DNA from: Flavobacterium limi
Lineage (GTDB): Bacteria; Bacteroidota; Bacteroidia; Flavobacteriales; Flavobacteriaceae
Direction of reading: 5' to 3'
DNA: 64,000 nucleotides
Assembly: GCF_010645075.1 (NCBI RefSeq)
Contig: NZ_JAADZV010000002.1
Location: forward strand, 62,001 to 126,000
Part shown: positions 63,622-64,000 of the stretch, one piece after another
Position numbering within the stretch: position 1 is the first letter of the stretch
How the letters are laid out: each line of letters opens with the position of its first letter
Translations under genes and position numbers: made by a program
The notes under the pieces: model-generated
The model's database searches: none
The model's input: only the letters and a program-made list of their open reading frames with translations
What the model was told of the DNA's origin: nothing

Positions 63622-64000
63622 TCAATTCTGTTTGTTTGCTTTCACTGCATCATATTTCTGTAGAACAGCTACAAATCCACCCCTTGGAAGGCATTTAACA
63701 TCTAATGAATCTCCTTTTTGTATTTGCATTATTTCAGTATCGAATGATGTATCGTCTTTACCATCCCTAATGATTTTTAACTCAAAAATTCCTTTATCCA
63801 GAAAATCAAAATTTATTTTTAATGTTTTTAATTCATCCTTGCCGTTAAGTCCGCCTAAGTACCATTGGTTTTCTTTCTTTCGTGCCATAATAATTTTCTC
63901 ACCAGGATACCCCTCTATAAGTTTGGTAATATCCCAGCTTACAGGAACATTTTTCAGAAATTCTTTTGGATCTGGGGGCAAACTATTATAAGCTTCGGGT
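63622..64000 (-). CDS. GH97 glycoside hydrolase, 3' end only
   Basis: The gene begins outside the window; the frame is open to position 64000 (it reads PEAYNSLPPDPKEFLKNV). The visible 120 residues match the C-terminal beta-domain of GH97: SWDITKLIEGYPGEKIIMAR, QWYLGGLNG and a closing RGGFVAVLQ. GH97 enzymes are retaining or inverting alpha-glucosidases or alpha-galactosidases. The catalytic part is not visible, so the class is uncertain. Confidence 0.8.
   Translation of the reverse strand, partial: PEAYNSLPPDPKEFLKNVPVSWDITKLIEGYPGEKIIMARKKENQWYLGGLNGKDELKTLKINFDFLDKGIFELKIIRDGKDDTSFDTEIMQIQKGDSLDVKCLPRGGFVAVLQKYDAVKANKQN

Overview
The window is AT-rich and most resembles Flavobacterium (Bacteroidota). 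The supporting signs are many TAnnTTTG -7 promoter boxes, SusC/SusD pairs, type IX secretion C-terminal domains, a hybrid two-component regulator, and proteins of typical flavobacterial families. No rRNA, tRNA or CRISPR array was seen.

Region 1 (1-1.95 kb) is the end of a Kai-type signalling cluster: a KaiB-like protein cut by the window edge, a PAS histidine kinase and a single-domain response regulator, closed by a terminator. Region 2 (2.3-14.8 kb) looks like a defence island. It holds an AAA ATPase with a DUF4143/PD-(D/E)XK tail, a two-gene minus-strand operon that starts with what I read as a degenerate nucleotidyltransferase-HEPN fusion, an XRE regulator with repeated upstream motifs, and a complete type I restriction-modification locus. 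That locus runs hsdM, hsdS, an inverted second hsdS without its own start, a tyrosine recombinase, a RAYT/IS200-like transposase, hsdR. Two pairs of inverted repeats (42 bp with one mismatch, and 39 bp perfect) link the two hsdS genes, so the locus should be able to shuffle between four specificity subunits.

Region 3 (15-22 kb) is ordinary chromosome with small, possibly lineage-specific proteins: a doubly broken TrmH-family methyltransferase, two related small proteins beginning MENSN, an acidic protein, a membrane-anchored endonuclease/exonuclease/phosphatase protein, a DnaQ-like exonuclease fused to a GIY-YIG domain, exonuclease III, a small lipoprotein and a small membrane protein.

Region 4 (22-58.8 kb) is a large pectin utilization locus. 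Minus-strand order is HTCS regulator, lipoprotein, SusC, SusD, DUF5123/4957-like lipoprotein, GH43, GH105, GH28, CE8 with CBM6, PL1 with CBM6, alpha/beta esterase and CE12 esterase. Further on are GH39-like, GH43 and a LacI regulator. A plus-strand GH3 lies divergent from the HTCS gene. Together these would demethylate, deacetylate and cleave homogalacturonan, process unsaturated oligomers, and remove xylose or arabinose branches. A plus-strand block of unrelated genes (membrane protein, DUF6625-like protein, histidine kinase, small protein) splits the two enzyme groups.

Region 5 (59-64 kb) has a GH130 phosphorylase-like gene, a DNA-repair-associated pair (radical SAM protein and DUF4130 protein), a rhamnose mutarotase and the 3' end of a GH97, probably the edge of another rhamnose-related sugar locus.

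Three copies of a roughly 55-bp intergenic repeat and two copies of a 23-bp repeat flanking a dead GIY-YIG gene are scattered through the window.
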